Positions 17,762 through 26,407 are shown, counted from the first letter of the stretch. The stretch: DNA of 64,000 bases from Bacillus sp. AFS006103 (GCA_002559145.1 NTXX01000078.1:24886-88885), one strand, 5' to 3'. Notes: generated from the letters alone by a model not told the origin. Program-made: numbers and translations.

Positions 17762-19645
17762 TTACAAAGCTTGCGATTTCAAGTCCAAATCTCCAATCAG
17801 ATTCAATGCTTGGATTGTTAATAAGAGTTGGTAACCTGTAATCGGGTCCCGAATATCTTTTTGGAGCAACTCTTCTATTTTAGAAATCCTATAACGTAGA
17901 CCGCCCACTGAAAGTGATAAATCATTAGCTGTTCTTTCTAAACTCCCACCGGTTAATAGAAAGGCATAAAGTGTTTTAATTAACTCAATACTTCTAGGAT
18001 TAGGTCCTTTTAAATTCCCCAGCACATTTACTGCCCATTTTCTAACTTCCTCTATATTATTTTCATTTACTAAAATCCCGATAAGCCCTAAGCTTTCAAA
18101 TCCGATGATTGGATTACTTTTTGAAACCATTTTGCTTGCTGTAATTGCCTCTTGATATGCAATTGAAGCTTCCTTAATTGATTCTGACTTTTTACTCAGA
18201 CCCATATAAAAATCACCATTTGGATACTTAGTCCGGAGAAACTGATATAAATCCCCAAAAATGAAGTTTTTTTCTTTTTTCTTTTTCTGTTTATCTGTTA
18301 CTAGTAAAATAAACTGTTTTGCACTTTGACTAATTAAAAAATCACGCCTTTGGTTGGTGCAATAATCAAATATACAGTCCATTAGTTCTTTATGAATTTC
18401 TAATTGATTCATAAAGTCAGTATGTGGGATAGAATAGTCGATCACACCTACCCAATAAGGCATGGATAAATCCAGCTGGATTAAACTCGCCTTCGCAATG
18501 ATTTCTTCATTCGAAGTGAACTGGCCCCCAAGGATTTCATCAAAGAAGAAGCCTTTCATCCGTTCAAAAGAATCTATTTTAGTCTTTTCAAAAAATAAAC
18601 AAAGCGAGATCACTAAAGTAACCTTTTCGATGAGCATATTAGATAAATGCGGTTGGTAATCTTCAAACTTATTAAAAATAAATACACAAACCCCGGCAGG
18701 TTTTTCTTGAATGGAGAACGTGGAGGTTAGCAATAAACTGGATTTATATTGATGAATTTCTTGACGAAGTGGATGAGAAAATGAATTTGAATTAATCTTT
18801 TCCTTAAAAAACTGTTTTAATTCATATGGGGAAGTATCCAGAGATAGAGAGGATAGACCTGAATAAGCAAGCATTTGCCCATTACTTGTAAAAATGACAA
18901 TTGGAATTTTAGTTAACTTATATACCGTTTGAATGATTGAGTCAATTCCTTTCCCTCTCGTTACCTCCTCGGTTAATTTCTTATGTATTTCACTGGCAGT
19001 TGCACGATTATCCCGTTCCTGCAACAACTTCTCATAGGTGATTTCTAATTCTTCGAGGATGGGTTTCGCTTGTAAATAATATGACTCATCCTTTATTGCG
19101 CTCCCCCATTGTGCCGCAGTTTTACCAATAGCCCGGCAATTATTTCCTCCGGCTGCACAGCAGCATACCTCTTTAAAAATCACTCTTTCACCTGTGGCTT
19201 CGGACACAAATCCGCTTGCATATCCAGCTAGCGTAAAACACACTGGCGAAGTGCTTCTCCCGATTTGTTTATAATGTTCTGAGGCTTCATAAGAATTCTC
19301 CCAAATACTTTCCATGAGAAAATTAAGTCTATTTTCTTCATTTCTTATCACCAATTTAGTTGTCTTTGAGTAAACAAATCCTTTCATGGAGTGTATTTTA
19401 GGGCCAAACTCAATTAATTCATTTAAGGTAAGATGGGGCTCGTTTTCTTTACATTCCTTCGCATCTCGCACGCCTAAGTCAAAGCCGTAACGAAATAAGA
19501 ATCCTTTGGCTCTATCATGTCCAATATTATTAATAAGGTCTTTTCTTAACGATCCAAAGGCATGAACATCAACAAGAATTGATCCATTGGGAACAAAAGA
19601 AGTTTCCACCCCCTTCCCATTTAAGGATGTAGAAGTTGCCTGCAT
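17762..19645 (-). CDS. Aromatic-sensing regulator: XylR_N + V4R sensor with PucR-type C-terminal HTH
   Basis: The 627-residue protein has an N-terminal part like the aromatic effector domain of XylR/DmpR (about 15-105, with ILVDVHAFGSLRKDL and GFLFRYGFDLG). A V4R domain follows (about 110-185), with the Cys-rich EVCCCAAGGNNCRAIG segment. A central region of about 230-360 is GAF-like. The C-terminus (about 560-615, with TANDLSLSVGGLRYRISKIEELL) is a PucR/CdaR-type HTH. There is no sigma-54 AAA+ domain, unlike Pseudomonas XylR. It follows the ferredoxin gene by three bases and sits beside the meta-cleavage operon, so it probably senses phenol or catechol-like compounds and controls that operon. 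The effector is inferred. Confidence 0.82.
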   Translation of the reverse strand: MQATSTSLNGKGVETSFVPNGSILVDVHAFGSLRKDLINNIGHDRAKGFLFRYGFDLGVRDAKECKENEPHLTLNELIEFGPKIHSMKGFVYSKTTKLVIRNEENRLNFLMESIWENSYEASEHYKQIGRSTSPVCFTLAGYASGFVSEATGERVIFKEVCCCAAGGNNCRAIGKTAAQWGSAIKDESYYLQAKPILEELEITYEKLLQERDNRATASEIHKKLTEEVTRGKGIDSIIQTVYKLTKIPIVIFTSNGQMLAYSGLSSLSLDTSPYELKQFFKEKINSNSFSHPLRQEIHQYKSSLLLTSTFSIQEKPAGVCVFIFNKFEDYQPHLSNMLIEKVTLVISLCLFFEKTKIDSFERMKGFFFDEILGGQFTSNEEIIAKASLIQLDLSMPYWVGVIDYSIPHTDFMNQLEIHKELMDCIFDYCTNQRRDFLISQSAKQFILLVTDKQKKKKEKNFIFGDLYQFLRTKYPNGDFYMGLSKKSESIKEASIAYQEAITASKMVSKSNPIIGFESLGLIGILVNENNIEEVRKWAVNVLGNLKGPNPRSIELIKTLYAFLLTGGSLERTANDLSLSVGGLRYRISKIEELLQKDIRDPITGYQLLLTIQALNLIGDLDLKSQAL

Positions 19646-19648
19646 TAT

Positions 19649-19927
19649 TTATTTCACCCTCTCTTTCATTAAATCGATTTCTAAATGACTTAAGGGATAT
19701 GTTTTACAGAGTAATATCTGTTGGTTCTCCCGCTCCCGGTTAGTTAATGCTTGTTTTGAGTACATATCCATCCTGTAATCTCCATGGAGGACTTTGACTT
19801 TACACATCCCACATCCGCCGCTTGCACATCCATAGGGTACTTTCACCATTTGGGAACGAGCGGCTTTTAATAGATTATTATTTTCCGAACATGAAAAAGT
19901 CTTATCATTGATACTTATTCTAAACAT
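19649..19927 (-). CDS. Plant-type 2Fe-2S ferredoxin (XylT-like)
   Basis: A 92-residue ferredoxin with the chloroplast-type cluster motif CASGGCGMCKVKV and a distant Cys in ILLCKTYPL. In aromatic degradation clusters such ferredoxins (XylT, DmpQ) reduce and reactivate the iron of catechol 2,3-dioxygenase. It lies downstream of the catabolic operon after a terminator and directly before the regulator gene. The ATG has AGAGGAGTGGGG upstream. It could instead serve a ring hydroxylase, but none is nearby. Confidence 0.85.
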   Translation of the reverse strand: MFRISINDKTFSCSENNNLLKAARSQMVKVPYGCASGGCGMCKVKVLHGDYRMDMYSKQALTNRERENQQILLCKTYPLSHLEIDLMKERVK

Positions 19928-19978
19928 ATTGCCCCACTCCTCTTAAATTTCATGAATTTTTTGCGAACCTTTTATACG

Positions 19979-20011
19979 AAAAAGGGCTGTCCGCTAATTG
20001 CTAAACAGCCC
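19979..20011 (-). terminator. Terminator between the semialdehyde dehydrogenase and ferredoxin genes
   Basis: On the minus strand GGGCTGT and ACAGCCC form a 7-bp stem with a 14-base loop, followed by five T residues. It ends or attenuates the meta-cleavage operon before the ferredoxin-regulator pair. Confidence 0.75.
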
Positions 20012-20029
20012 TGTTTTAATCTAAGTTCT

Positions 20030-21505
20030 TCAATGCAACGCAATACAAATATTTTTTGCTTCTGTAAAGAATTCAAGACTGTGATGACCGCCTTCACGAC
20101 CGACCCCGCTCTTTTTATAGCCGCCAAACGGTGCCCGTAAATCACGGACAAACCAGCAGTTCACCCAAATGGTACCTGCACGGACTGAATGAGAAACTCG
20201 ATGGGCGCGTTGAAGGTTATCTGTCCAAATCACAGCATTCAAACCATAATCCGTACTGTTGGCAATTTGCAGTGCCTCATTCTCGCTATCAAAAGGTATA
20301 ATAGTCACGACTGGTCCAAAGATTTCCTCTTGGCAGATTCGGGCTTTAGGATTTTCTTGAACATAAACAGTTGGCTCCAAATAGTAGCCATCCTTCAAGT
20401 ATTCAGGGAGGTTTGGTTGTTTTCCGCCTGTAATCAACGTTGATTTTTCTAGTTTAGCAATTTCAAAATAACTTGTTACTTTTTGATAATGCTCTTGACT
20501 AACTAATGGTCCCATATTTGTTAAGGTATCTTGAGGGTCCCCAACAACTAACTCTTCTGCTGCTTTCTTAAACCTATCGATAAACTCATTAAAGATACTC
20601 CGTTGAACGAGAATTCTTGACCCTGCCAAGCAAACCTGCCCAGAGTTCATAAAAGCTGCTCGAATCGATTCGGGAATTGCCTTCTCAAGGTTAGCATCTT
20701 CAAAAATAATATTCGCTGCTTTTCCGCCGAGTTCAAACGATACCTTCTTCAATGTATCCGCACCTGTTTTCATAATCGCTTTCCCCGTCGATGTTTCACC
20801 CGTGAAGGAAATTATATCAACCTCAGGATGCGAAGTCATAAACTCACCCGCTGAATTTACCCCAAAGCCGTGAATAACGTTAATTACTCCATCCGGAATT
20901 CCAGCCTCCTTGGCAATTTCCCCCAAAAGTGAAACTGTTAGAGGAGTGGCTTCTGCAGGTTTAATTACTGCCGTATTTCCTGTTGCTAAACATGGGCCTA
21001 ACTTCCATGTGGTCAGCATAAATGGCAGATTCCAAGGGGTAATTAATGCCGCAACCCCGACGGGCTCATAGCGGGTATAGTTTAAAAAATCTTCTCCCAT
21101 CGGATAGACTTCTCCACCCTGTTGTTCCATGAAGTCAGCAAAGAACTTTAAGTTATGGGCTGAACGCGGTATTTCGAACCCAAGTGCAACCGGGTAAGGC
21201 TTCCCGACATCAAGCGCTTCAAGCCTTGCCAGTTCTTCTTTTCTTTCAATGATTATTTCTGCCATTCTACGAATCTTATTGGATCTTTCCTGTACGGTCA
21301 TCGTCCGCCATGGCCCTTTTTCAAATGCCCTCCGTGCAGCAAGGCAGGCCCTGTCGACATCTTCCTTTGAAGCCTCATGAACCTTGGCAATCACTTCTTG
21401 GGTCGCCGGATTTTTTACCTCAAAGAGGGAATTCTCACTCGAACATACATACTCTCCGTCTATAAACAATTTTACCTCTCTTAGTTTTGTCTTAACTTCG
21501 GTCAT
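20030..21505 (-). CDS. 2-hydroxymuconic semialdehyde dehydrogenase
   Basis: An aldehyde dehydrogenase of 491 residues that oxidises the ring-cleavage product of catechol to 4-oxalocrotonate with NAD+. ALITPWNLPFMLTTWK, FTGETSTGKAIM, the general-base motif FELGGKAANIIF and the catalytic cysteine in NSGQVCLAGSRI are all in place, and GPVVTIIPF follows. Position after catechol dioxygenase and tautomerase genes supports the DmpC/XylG role over a general aldehyde dehydrogenase. The ATG at 21505 has GGAGG nine bases before it; a TTG nine bases earlier would sit on that site. Confidence 0.88.
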   Translation of the reverse strand: MTEVKTKLREVKLFIDGEYVCSSENSLFEVKNPATQEVIAKVHEASKEDVDRACLAARRAFEKGPWRTMTVQERSNKIRRMAEIIIERKEELARLEALDVGKPYPVALGFEIPRSAHNLKFFADFMEQQGGEVYPMGEDFLNYTRYEPVGVAALITPWNLPFMLTTWKLGPCLATGNTAVIKPAEATPLTVSLLGEIAKEAGIPDGVINVIHGFGVNSAGEFMTSHPEVDIISFTGETSTGKAIMKTGADTLKKVSFELGGKAANIIFEDANLEKAIPESIRAAFMNSGQVCLAGSRILVQRSIFNEFIDRFKKAAEELVVGDPQDTLTNMGPLVSQEHYQKVTSYFEIAKLEKSTLITGGKQPNLPEYLKDGYYLEPTVYVQENPKARICQEEIFGPVVTIIPFDSENEALQIANSTDYGLNAVIWTDNLQRAHRVSHSVRAGTIWVNCWFVRDLRAPFGGYKKSGVGREGGHHSLEFFTEAKNICIALH

Positions 21506-21510
21506 TCCAA

Positions 21511-21714
21511 TCAACCTCCGACCTTTTCTTTTCTCCTTTTCACGGATTCCCCAGCAATACCCCAGTGTTCGCTAGGCATTTCATTAATGAGGATTCTGAC
21601 GGTCTCTCTTGGTGCTTCTAACACTTCACAAATGGTATTCGTAAGTTCGTAGATTAGTTTTTCTTTTTTTTCTGGAGAGCGTCCTTCTAACATATTGATC
21701 TGGATAAATGGCAA
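21511..21714 (-). CDS. 4-oxalocrotonate tautomerase
   Basis: This small enzyme interconverts the enol and keto forms of 4-oxalocrotonate. Family members act through an N-terminal proline exposed after Met removal. The TTG at 21714 is followed by a Pro codon, giving (M)PFIQINMLEGR, and has GGAG eight bases upstream, so I chose it over the GTG nine bases earlier. The basic residue after EG and the later VRILINEMPSEHWGIAG match the DmpI/XylH family. The length is 67 residues, near the usual 62-63. The stop is five bases before the dehydrogenase start. Confidence 0.88.
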   Translation of the reverse strand: MPFIQINMLEGRSPEKKEKLIYELTNTICEVLEAPRETVRILINEMPSEHWGIAGESVKRRKEKVGG

Positions 21715-21737
21715 ATCTATCACTCCATTTCCCTACC

Positions 21738-22529
21738 TTATTCCGTGAACGATACATCCAACGACCCTAAGTGGTCAAAATGGCAAGAAAAGACATCATT
21801 TTCTTTCATTGCAACTGCTCCTGTTAAGGCTCCACTTAAGATGACTTCTCCTGGTTTCACATATTGTCCCGTTAAGGCGAGTTTATTTACCATCCAAGCA
21901 ACCGCTCTTGCAGGATGACCCATCACACTTGCACCCGCACTAGTGGCAACAATTTTCCCATTTTGCTTAAACACCATACCTACAAGACTTAAATCAAAGT
22001 CCCCCAGCCTTGTAAATTTGTCTCCGATAATAAACCGGGAAGAGGAAGAATTATCAGCAATAACATCCAGCAGTGAAAACGAAAAATTCCGGTAACGGCT
22101 ATCAATAATCTCAAGTGCAGGTGCAACATATTCCGTGGCTGCTAAAATATCTGCAACCGTAACCCCTGGACCCCTTAATTCACGGTTCATAATAAACGCC
22201 ATTTCGGGCTCTATTTTTGCATGAATAAATGGTGCTAAAGAAATGGGTTCACCACTGTAAAGCTGCATATTCTGCAACAGCACACCATAGGTTGGTTCAT
22301 GGACACCCATCATTTCCTGCTTTGCCTTACTAGTTAATCCCAGCTTCCAACCGGCAACTCTCGTTTTTTCCTCGATACATTTTCTGTCAACCAACCGTTG
22401 TTGAACCTCATAGGCCAGTTCAACATCCAAATATGGATATCGATTGACCAACTGATCAAGCTCTATCCCACTTTTTTCTGCTAAAAATAACTCGCTTGCC
22501 ATTTGCTCGATACTTTCTGTCGCGATCAT
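21738..22529 (-). CDS. 2-oxo-3-hexenedioate (4-oxalocrotonate) decarboxylase
   Basis: A 263-residue member of the hydratase/decarboxylase family. It decarboxylates 4-oxalocrotonate to 2-hydroxypenta-2,4-dienoate. The stretch IDSRYRNFSFSLLDVIADNS closely follows the DmpH pattern SRYENF...VVADNAS, and HAKIEPEMAFI has the metal-binding acidic residues. That pattern and its place next to the tautomerase distinguish it from the paralogous hydratase one gene upstream. These two enzymes form a complex in the known pathways. Confidence 0.85.
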   Translation of the reverse strand: MIATESIEQMASELFLAEKSGIELDQLVNRYPYLDVELAYEVQQRLVDRKCIEEKTRVAGWKLGLTSKAKQEMMGVHEPTYGVLLQNMQLYSGEPISLAPFIHAKIEPEMAFIMNRELRGPGVTVADILAATEYVAPALEIIDSRYRNFSFSLLDVIADNSSSSRFIIGDKFTRLGDFDLSLVGMVFKQNGKIVATSAGASVMGHPARAVAWMVNKLALTGQYVKPGEVILSGALTGAVAMKENDVFSCHFDHLGSLDVSFTE

Positions 22530-22580
22530 CTTTTGTTCACCTTCTTACTAGTTTGTGTGTTGTAACCTTCTAGCCCCCTA

Positions 22581-23351
22581 TTACTTAATGGTCAGAGAAA
22601 CCTCCCCAATCCGGTCAAACTTAGCAGTAAAGGTATCGCCGGATGTAACTGGTACTGCTGCTGTCAAGGCGCCGGAAAGGACAATTTCTCCCTTGTAAAG
22701 AGAAATATCGTATTTTGCAAGGGAATTTGCCAGCCATGCAACGGCATGGATTGGATTAGCCATCACCGCTGCACCTGCAGCAGTGTCAAACAATTGACCA
22801 TTTCGGTAAACAGCCATTCCAAGCAAAGATAAATCCAAATCTGAAATTGGCGTCGGTTTGCCGCCAATTACTGCTCGTGCCGAAGAACCATTATCTGCGA
22901 CGGTATCTTCAAATTTGATATTCCAATTCTCGATTCGACTATCAATCACCTCGATGGCCGGAACCACATAGTCAGTTGCTTCTATTACGTCCTGAAATGT
23001 AACGACAGGTCCTTTTAAGTCTTTTTTCAAAACAAAGGCTATCTCAAATTCCAGTTTCGGTTGTATGAGACCATCAAGTGACATGGTCTCGCCATCAATA
23101 ATCATCATGTCATCTAAAAGGTGTCCATAATCCGGTTGTTTGACATTGAGCATATTTTGCATCGCTTTACTTGTAAGTCCAATCTTTTTTCCAACGATCT
23201 TTCTGCCCTTTTTAACTTTGGCAGCAATTTGCTTAAGTTGAATCTGGTATGCCTCATCCACTGTAATACTTGGAAATATCTTAGTAATTGGCTCGATTGC
23301 TACATGAGTATCCTCTGCTTTTAATAAAAAAGAAGCATATTCACTTATCAA
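22581..23351 (-). CDS. 2-keto-4-pentenoate hydratase
   Basis: A 256-residue protein of the MhpD/DmpE family that hydrates 2-hydroxypenta-2,4-dienoate to 4-hydroxy-2-oxovalerate. The motif IDSRIENWNIKFEDTVADN matches the MhpD pattern SRIRDW...VDTVADN, while QPKLEFEIAFVL holds the metal ligands. The gene lies 12 bases after the dioxygenase. The TTG at 23351 was chosen because AGGAG is eight bases before it; a GTG nine bases earlier overlaps that site. Confidence 0.85.
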   Translation of the reverse strand: MISEYASFLLKAEDTHVAIEPITKIFPSITVDEAYQIQLKQIAAKVKKGRKIVGKKIGLTSKAMQNMLNVKQPDYGHLLDDMMIIDGETMSLDGLIQPKLEFEIAFVLKKDLKGPVVTFQDVIEATDYVVPAIEVIDSRIENWNIKFEDTVADNGSSARAVIGGKPTPISDLDLSLLGMAVYRNGQLFDTAAGAAVMANPIHAVAWLANSLAKYDISLYKGEIVLSGALTAAVPVTSGDTFTAKFDRIGEVSLTIK

Positions 23352-23363
23352 CTCCAACACTCC

Positions 23364-24284
23364 TTAAGTTAAAGCTAAATTGAAGGATTCCACCAATTCA
23401 CGGCGGTGATAGAAAATTCCTGCCCCAATTTGATCTTCAGTCCAAGTAATCGTTGGGAAGTCTGCATATGTCATATAACCACTTGCAAATGCTTCATTTC
23501 GGTTTCCTGATGGGTCAAAGAAATAAACGGTTTGTCCGCGGGTAATCCCATGCCTTGTTGGAGTAATTTCCACTTCCACTTTATTTTTGGATAAGATATC
23601 AGCCGCCTTCAAAACTTCATACCAATTATCCACATAGAAGCCGACATGATGGAGTTTGGCATCGGGGCCCTTAATAAAAGCAATATCATGGGCTTTATTT
23701 GTTGTTGTTAAAAAGCTTCCGATCATTTGCTCGCCATCAACACTGAGAATTTTCTCACTTTGTTTAAAACCAAGAATATCAGTGAAAAATCTGGTAGTAG
23801 TTTTTACATCATCCCCAACTAGAAGAGCATGGTCGAGTCGGTGCGGAGCAATCCCTCTTAATCCATCAGGCCATGGGTCCGGATTAACAGAACCAGTTGC
23901 AATCCCCAAATGTTCAATATCCGTATATAATTCTACGTAGTGACCGGTAGGAATTTGGAAACGGATCGCTTCACCTTCAGCAATACGTGTTCTATTTGAA
24001 ATTCGGCTTATTTTACAGCCAAATTGTTCAATTTTGTATTCTAATAATTCTAATGCCGCATGGTCAGCAACCTTGAAGGCCATGTGATCCATTCCAGCGG
24101 AATCAGATTTTTGAAGAATAAGGCTGTGATGGTCAAACTCATCCCAGGCTTTAAAATAGACTCGGTTTTCATCCTGAGCAGTAACATCTAAACCAATGAC
24201 GTTTTTGTAGTAATCAACCGATTTTTCTAAATCAAATACACGCAATTCCAACCGCCCGGCCCTTAAAATTCCATTTCCATTCAC
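23364..24284 (-). CDS. Catechol 2,3-dioxygenase (extradiol, type I)
   Basis: The ring-cleaving enzyme of the pathway: it opens catechol next to the hydroxyls to 2-hydroxymuconic semialdehyde with Fe(II). Two vicinal-oxygen-chelate modules are visible. The ligands fall at His152 (RLDHALL), His213 (LHHVGFY) and Glu264 (GNRNEAF), almost the same numbering as His153/His214/Glu265 in XylE. The length of 306 residues is normal. The GTG start has GGAG four bases before it. It is the second gene of the operon after a GlcG-like gene. Confidence 0.93.
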   Translation of the reverse strand: MNGNGILRAGRLELRVFDLEKSVDYYKNVIGLDVTAQDENRVYFKAWDEFDHHSLILQKSDSAGMDHMAFKVADHAALELLEYKIEQFGCKISRISNRTRIAEGEAIRFQIPTGHYVELYTDIEHLGIATGSVNPDPWPDGLRGIAPHRLDHALLVGDDVKTTTRFFTDILGFKQSEKILSVDGEQMIGSFLTTTNKAHDIAFIKGPDAKLHHVGFYVDNWYEVLKAADILSKNKVEVEITPTRHGITRGQTVYFFDPSGNRNEAFASGYMTYADFPTITWTEDQIGAGIFYHRRELVESFNLALT

Positions 24285-24299
24285 TTTTCTCCACTCTCC

Positions 24300-24740
24300 T
24301 TATATTGTTTTTGAAAACATTTCTTTTTTAATAAGCTTTAAAGCTGCTTCACAGCATTGCCGGTCTTCATCCTCTGAACCCCCACTTACCCCTATACCGC
24401 CAACCAATAGATTACCATCATAAACGGGATACCCACCGCCAAATACAACTAGTTTTTCCGTGTGAACAATCCCCATTTTTAAGCTCGGCTGGTCCTTAAT
24501 TAGACCATACCATTCATGTGTTGGCAGCCTAAAAGCCACTGCCGAATAAGCCTTGTTTTGAGCGATGTTTATACTTAGAAGCGGGGCATGATCCATTCGG
24601 GAAAAAGCAACTAAATTACCACCTTGATCAACGATTGCAATGTTTACATTTATCTTCATTTGTTGTGCTTTTATTTTTGCTGCTTGAATTAGTTCTTGTG
24701 CAAAGGAGTTACTAATGCTTTTTTGTTCAATAAATTTCAT
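24300..24740 (-). CDS. GlcG/HbpS-family (DUF336) protein
   Basis: A 146-residue protein with VNVAIVDQGGNLVAFSRMD, PLLSINIAQNKAYSAVAF and a glycine-rich GGGYPVYDGNLLVGGIGVSGG, the marks of the GlcG/HbpS (DUF336) family. Some members bind haem; others occur without known function in glycolate and aromatic operons. It is the first gene of the meta-cleavage operon, 16 bases before the dioxygenase. The inner ATG has GAGGGGTGAT upstream. Its role here, perhaps protecting or assembling the dioxygenase, is speculative. Confidence 0.82.
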   Translation of the reverse strand: MKFIEQKSISNSFAQELIQAAKIKAQQMKINVNIAIVDQGGNLVAFSRMDHAPLLSINIAQNKAYSAVAFRLPTHEWYGLIKDQPSLKMGIVHTEKLVVFGGGYPVYDGNLLVGGIGVSGGSEDEDRQCCEAALKLIKKEMFSKTI

Positions 24741-24756
24741 TTGATCACCCCTCATT

Positions 24757-24770
24757 TGTATCCGTTTTCA
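24757..24770 (-). promoter_or_regulatory. CcpA cre-type site in the meta-cleavage operon leader
   Basis: On the minus strand TGAAAACGGATACA matches the cre consensus TGWAANCGNTNWCA at 13 of 14 positions. It is just upstream of the ribosome binding site of the first gene and downstream of the proposed promoter, a position suited to a CcpA roadblock. Confidence 0.55.
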
Positions 24771-24852
24771 TTTCTTTCTTCCCGATACTTTTTCTCTGGT
24801 ATTTTTGAAAATAAGCATCACTTCCCTTATCTAAAAATACATATCTAAATAA

Positions 24853-24881
24853 ATAGTAGTGGCTGGGATATCATTAAACAA
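24853..24881 (-). promoter_or_regulatory. Candidate promoter of the meta-cleavage operon
   Basis: On the minus strand TTGTTT (24876-24881) and TACTAT (24853-24858) are 17 bases apart. A palindrome, agcat-gag-atgct, lies upstream at 24915-24927 and could bind an activator. No sigma-54 -24/-12 element is visible. Confidence 0.4.
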
Positions 24882-25040
24882 CAACACCAACTGTATGAAA
24901 ATCTTCTCAAATTCAGCATGAGATGCTAGTTTTATAAACTTATGATGAATAAAATTATCGAAGAAAAATATTTATGGTTTCATCTATGAATTTATATAAC
25001 CGTTGGGAGCTTATTCGTGCCCGTCTCCTAACAAAATAGC

Positions 25041-25068
25041 AAAAAGCACTCGTCTGAGTGCTTTTCGG
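25041..25068 (-). terminator. Terminator after aroD
   Basis: On the minus strand AAAAGCACTC and GAGTGCTTTT form a strong stem with a T-run, a few bases after the aroD stop codon. Confidence 0.85.
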
Positions 25069-25072
25069 ATTT

Positions 25073-25837
25073 TTATAAACTTTCATGTAACAGATTTAAA
25101 ACACTTCGCAATTCCTTCACATTTACCTGTCCGGGGGCTGAGGCTTTTTTTGCTGCCCCAAACGTAACTGCAGACCCAAATACTTCGCCTGCCAATCGAC
25201 TTATGACCCCTTTACCTGCCATAGACATGGTAATAAACGGCCGATCCGCATACTGTTCCTTCATTGTATTAGTTGCATCTAAGAGGGTTAGAACATCGGC
25301 TGCACTAGTTGGCATTACTGAAATTTTTGGAATATCTCCACCTAACACTTGTGCATTCCTTAACCGCGAGATAATTTCCTCTTTTGTAGGCGTCTTCTCA
25401 AAATCATGGTTTGAAATGATGACAAAGACATTTTTTGCATGCGCCTTTTCTATTATTGCTAGGACTTCCTGTTCATCATTGAATAGCTCGACATCAATAA
25501 TATCCACCATGCCAGTTTCAGCGGCCGTCTTAATTAATTGAAAATAAAAGGAAGTGGATATTTCCTTATTGCCACCTTCTTTATGACTTCGAAAAGTAAA
25601 GATAAGTGGTGTATTAGGCAGGATCGTTCGAATTTCAACAAGAGCCATTTTCACCTGCTCAATCTCTTCTACCTTGTCAAAAAAGTCGACCCGCCACTCT
25701 ACCAAATCTAAGTCAATTGTTTTTAGAAATTCGGCTTCTTCCTTTATTTGTGCAAGTGTTTCTCCCACCAAGGGGACACAGATTTTTGGCGTGTCTTCCC
25801 CAATGACGATATCTCTAACCGTTACAGTTTTAGTCAT
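25073..25837 (-). CDS. aroD: 3-dehydroquinate dehydratase, type I
   Basis: The enzyme converts 3-dehydroquinate to 3-dehydroshikimate through a Schiff base. It is 254 residues from the inner ATG, which has AAGGAG nine bases upstream. ICVPLVGETLAQI, LVEWRVDFFD, FTFRSHKEGG, the catalytic His in IISNHDFEKTP, the Schiff-base Lys in GGDIPKISVMP, and MSMAGKGVISRL are all present. It follows aroK by 51 bases and ends in a terminator, so aroK-aroD is a two-gene unit. Biosynthesis is the default role; a quinate-catabolic role cannot be excluded from sequence. Confidence 0.93.
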   Translation of the reverse strand: MTKTVTVRDIVIGEDTPKICVPLVGETLAQIKEEAEFLKTIDLDLVEWRVDFFDKVEEIEQVKMALVEIRTILPNTPLIFTFRSHKEGGNKEISTSFYFQLIKTAAETGMVDIIDVELFNDEQEVLAIIEKAHAKNVFVIISNHDFEKTPTKEEIISRLRNAQVLGGDIPKISVMPTSAADVLTLLDATNTMKEQYADRPFITMSMAGKGVISRLAGEVFGSAVTFGAAKKASAPGQVNVKELRSVLNLLHESL

Positions 25838-25888
25838 TTGTTCCCACTCCTTGTCCCATCCTCCATAAGCTTTGCTGCCGATTTTCAC

Positions 25889-26407
25889 CTAGATTGAATT
25901 TAATTCGACAATAATTTGGTCAGCAATTTCGTTTGCATCCTTGCTGTCCGTTGAAATCTTCAAATGATGGTTAATATAAATATCCTGTCTTTTGTAAAAT
26001 AGCTCTTCCATTTCCTCAACTGACTTTCCTTTTAAAACAGGGCGGCTGTCGATAATCAATCCTAATCGATCCTTCCAGGCTTCCAAAGATAGTTCGATAA
26101 AAATAACAATACAAGATTCTAAACATATCTCTCTAATGTCTTCTTGAAGAAAGGCTCCGCCGCCGACAGAAATAACCTTTTGTGGCTGCTTTGCTAGATT
26201 TGCAATTAAACTTTTTTCTCTATCTCTAAATTCAGTCTCACCAAATTCAGTAAATATTTGGGATATTGGCATGTGGTATTCTTTTTCAATTACTTCATCA
26301 ATATCTATAAAATCGCGATTTAGTTTACTCGCAACTATCTTACCAATCGTAGTTTTTCCAACACCCATAAAACCGATAAAAACAATGCTCTTATCCCTGT
26401 TCTCCAA
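25889..26407 (-). CDS. aroK: Shikimate kinase
   Basis: A 172-residue P-loop kinase that phosphorylates shikimate. The Walker A sequence GFMGVGKTTIGK, the shikimate-binding FIDIDEVIEKEY, FRDREK, and GGGAF with the later DSRPVLKG lid arginine are all in order. The start is uncertain: the TTG at 26407 has GGAG four bases before it; a TTG 18 bases earlier lacks a good site. It precedes aroD on the same strand. Confidence 0.9.
   Translation of the reverse strand: MENRDKSIVFIGFMGVGKTTIGKIVASKLNRDFIDIDEVIEKEYHMPISQIFTEFGETEFRDREKSLIANLAKQPQKVISVGGGAFLQEDIREICLESCIVIFIELSLEAWKDRLGLIIDSRPVLKGKSVEEMEELFYKRQDIYINHHLKISTDSKDANEIADQIIVELNSI

Noticed and set aside
24781-25020. Sigma-54 (-24/-12) promoter for the meta-cleavage operon, as expected from a XylR-type sensor
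   Set aside because: No TGGCAC-N5-TTGC-like element was found on the minus strand and the regulator lacks the AAA+ domain.
25073-26407. aroD-aroK as part of an aromatic (quinate/shikimate) catabolic cluster
   Set aside because: Shikimate kinase is a biosynthetic enzyme and no quinate or shikimate dehydrogenase or dehydroshikimate dehydratase is nearby; closeness to the catechol operon is not enough.
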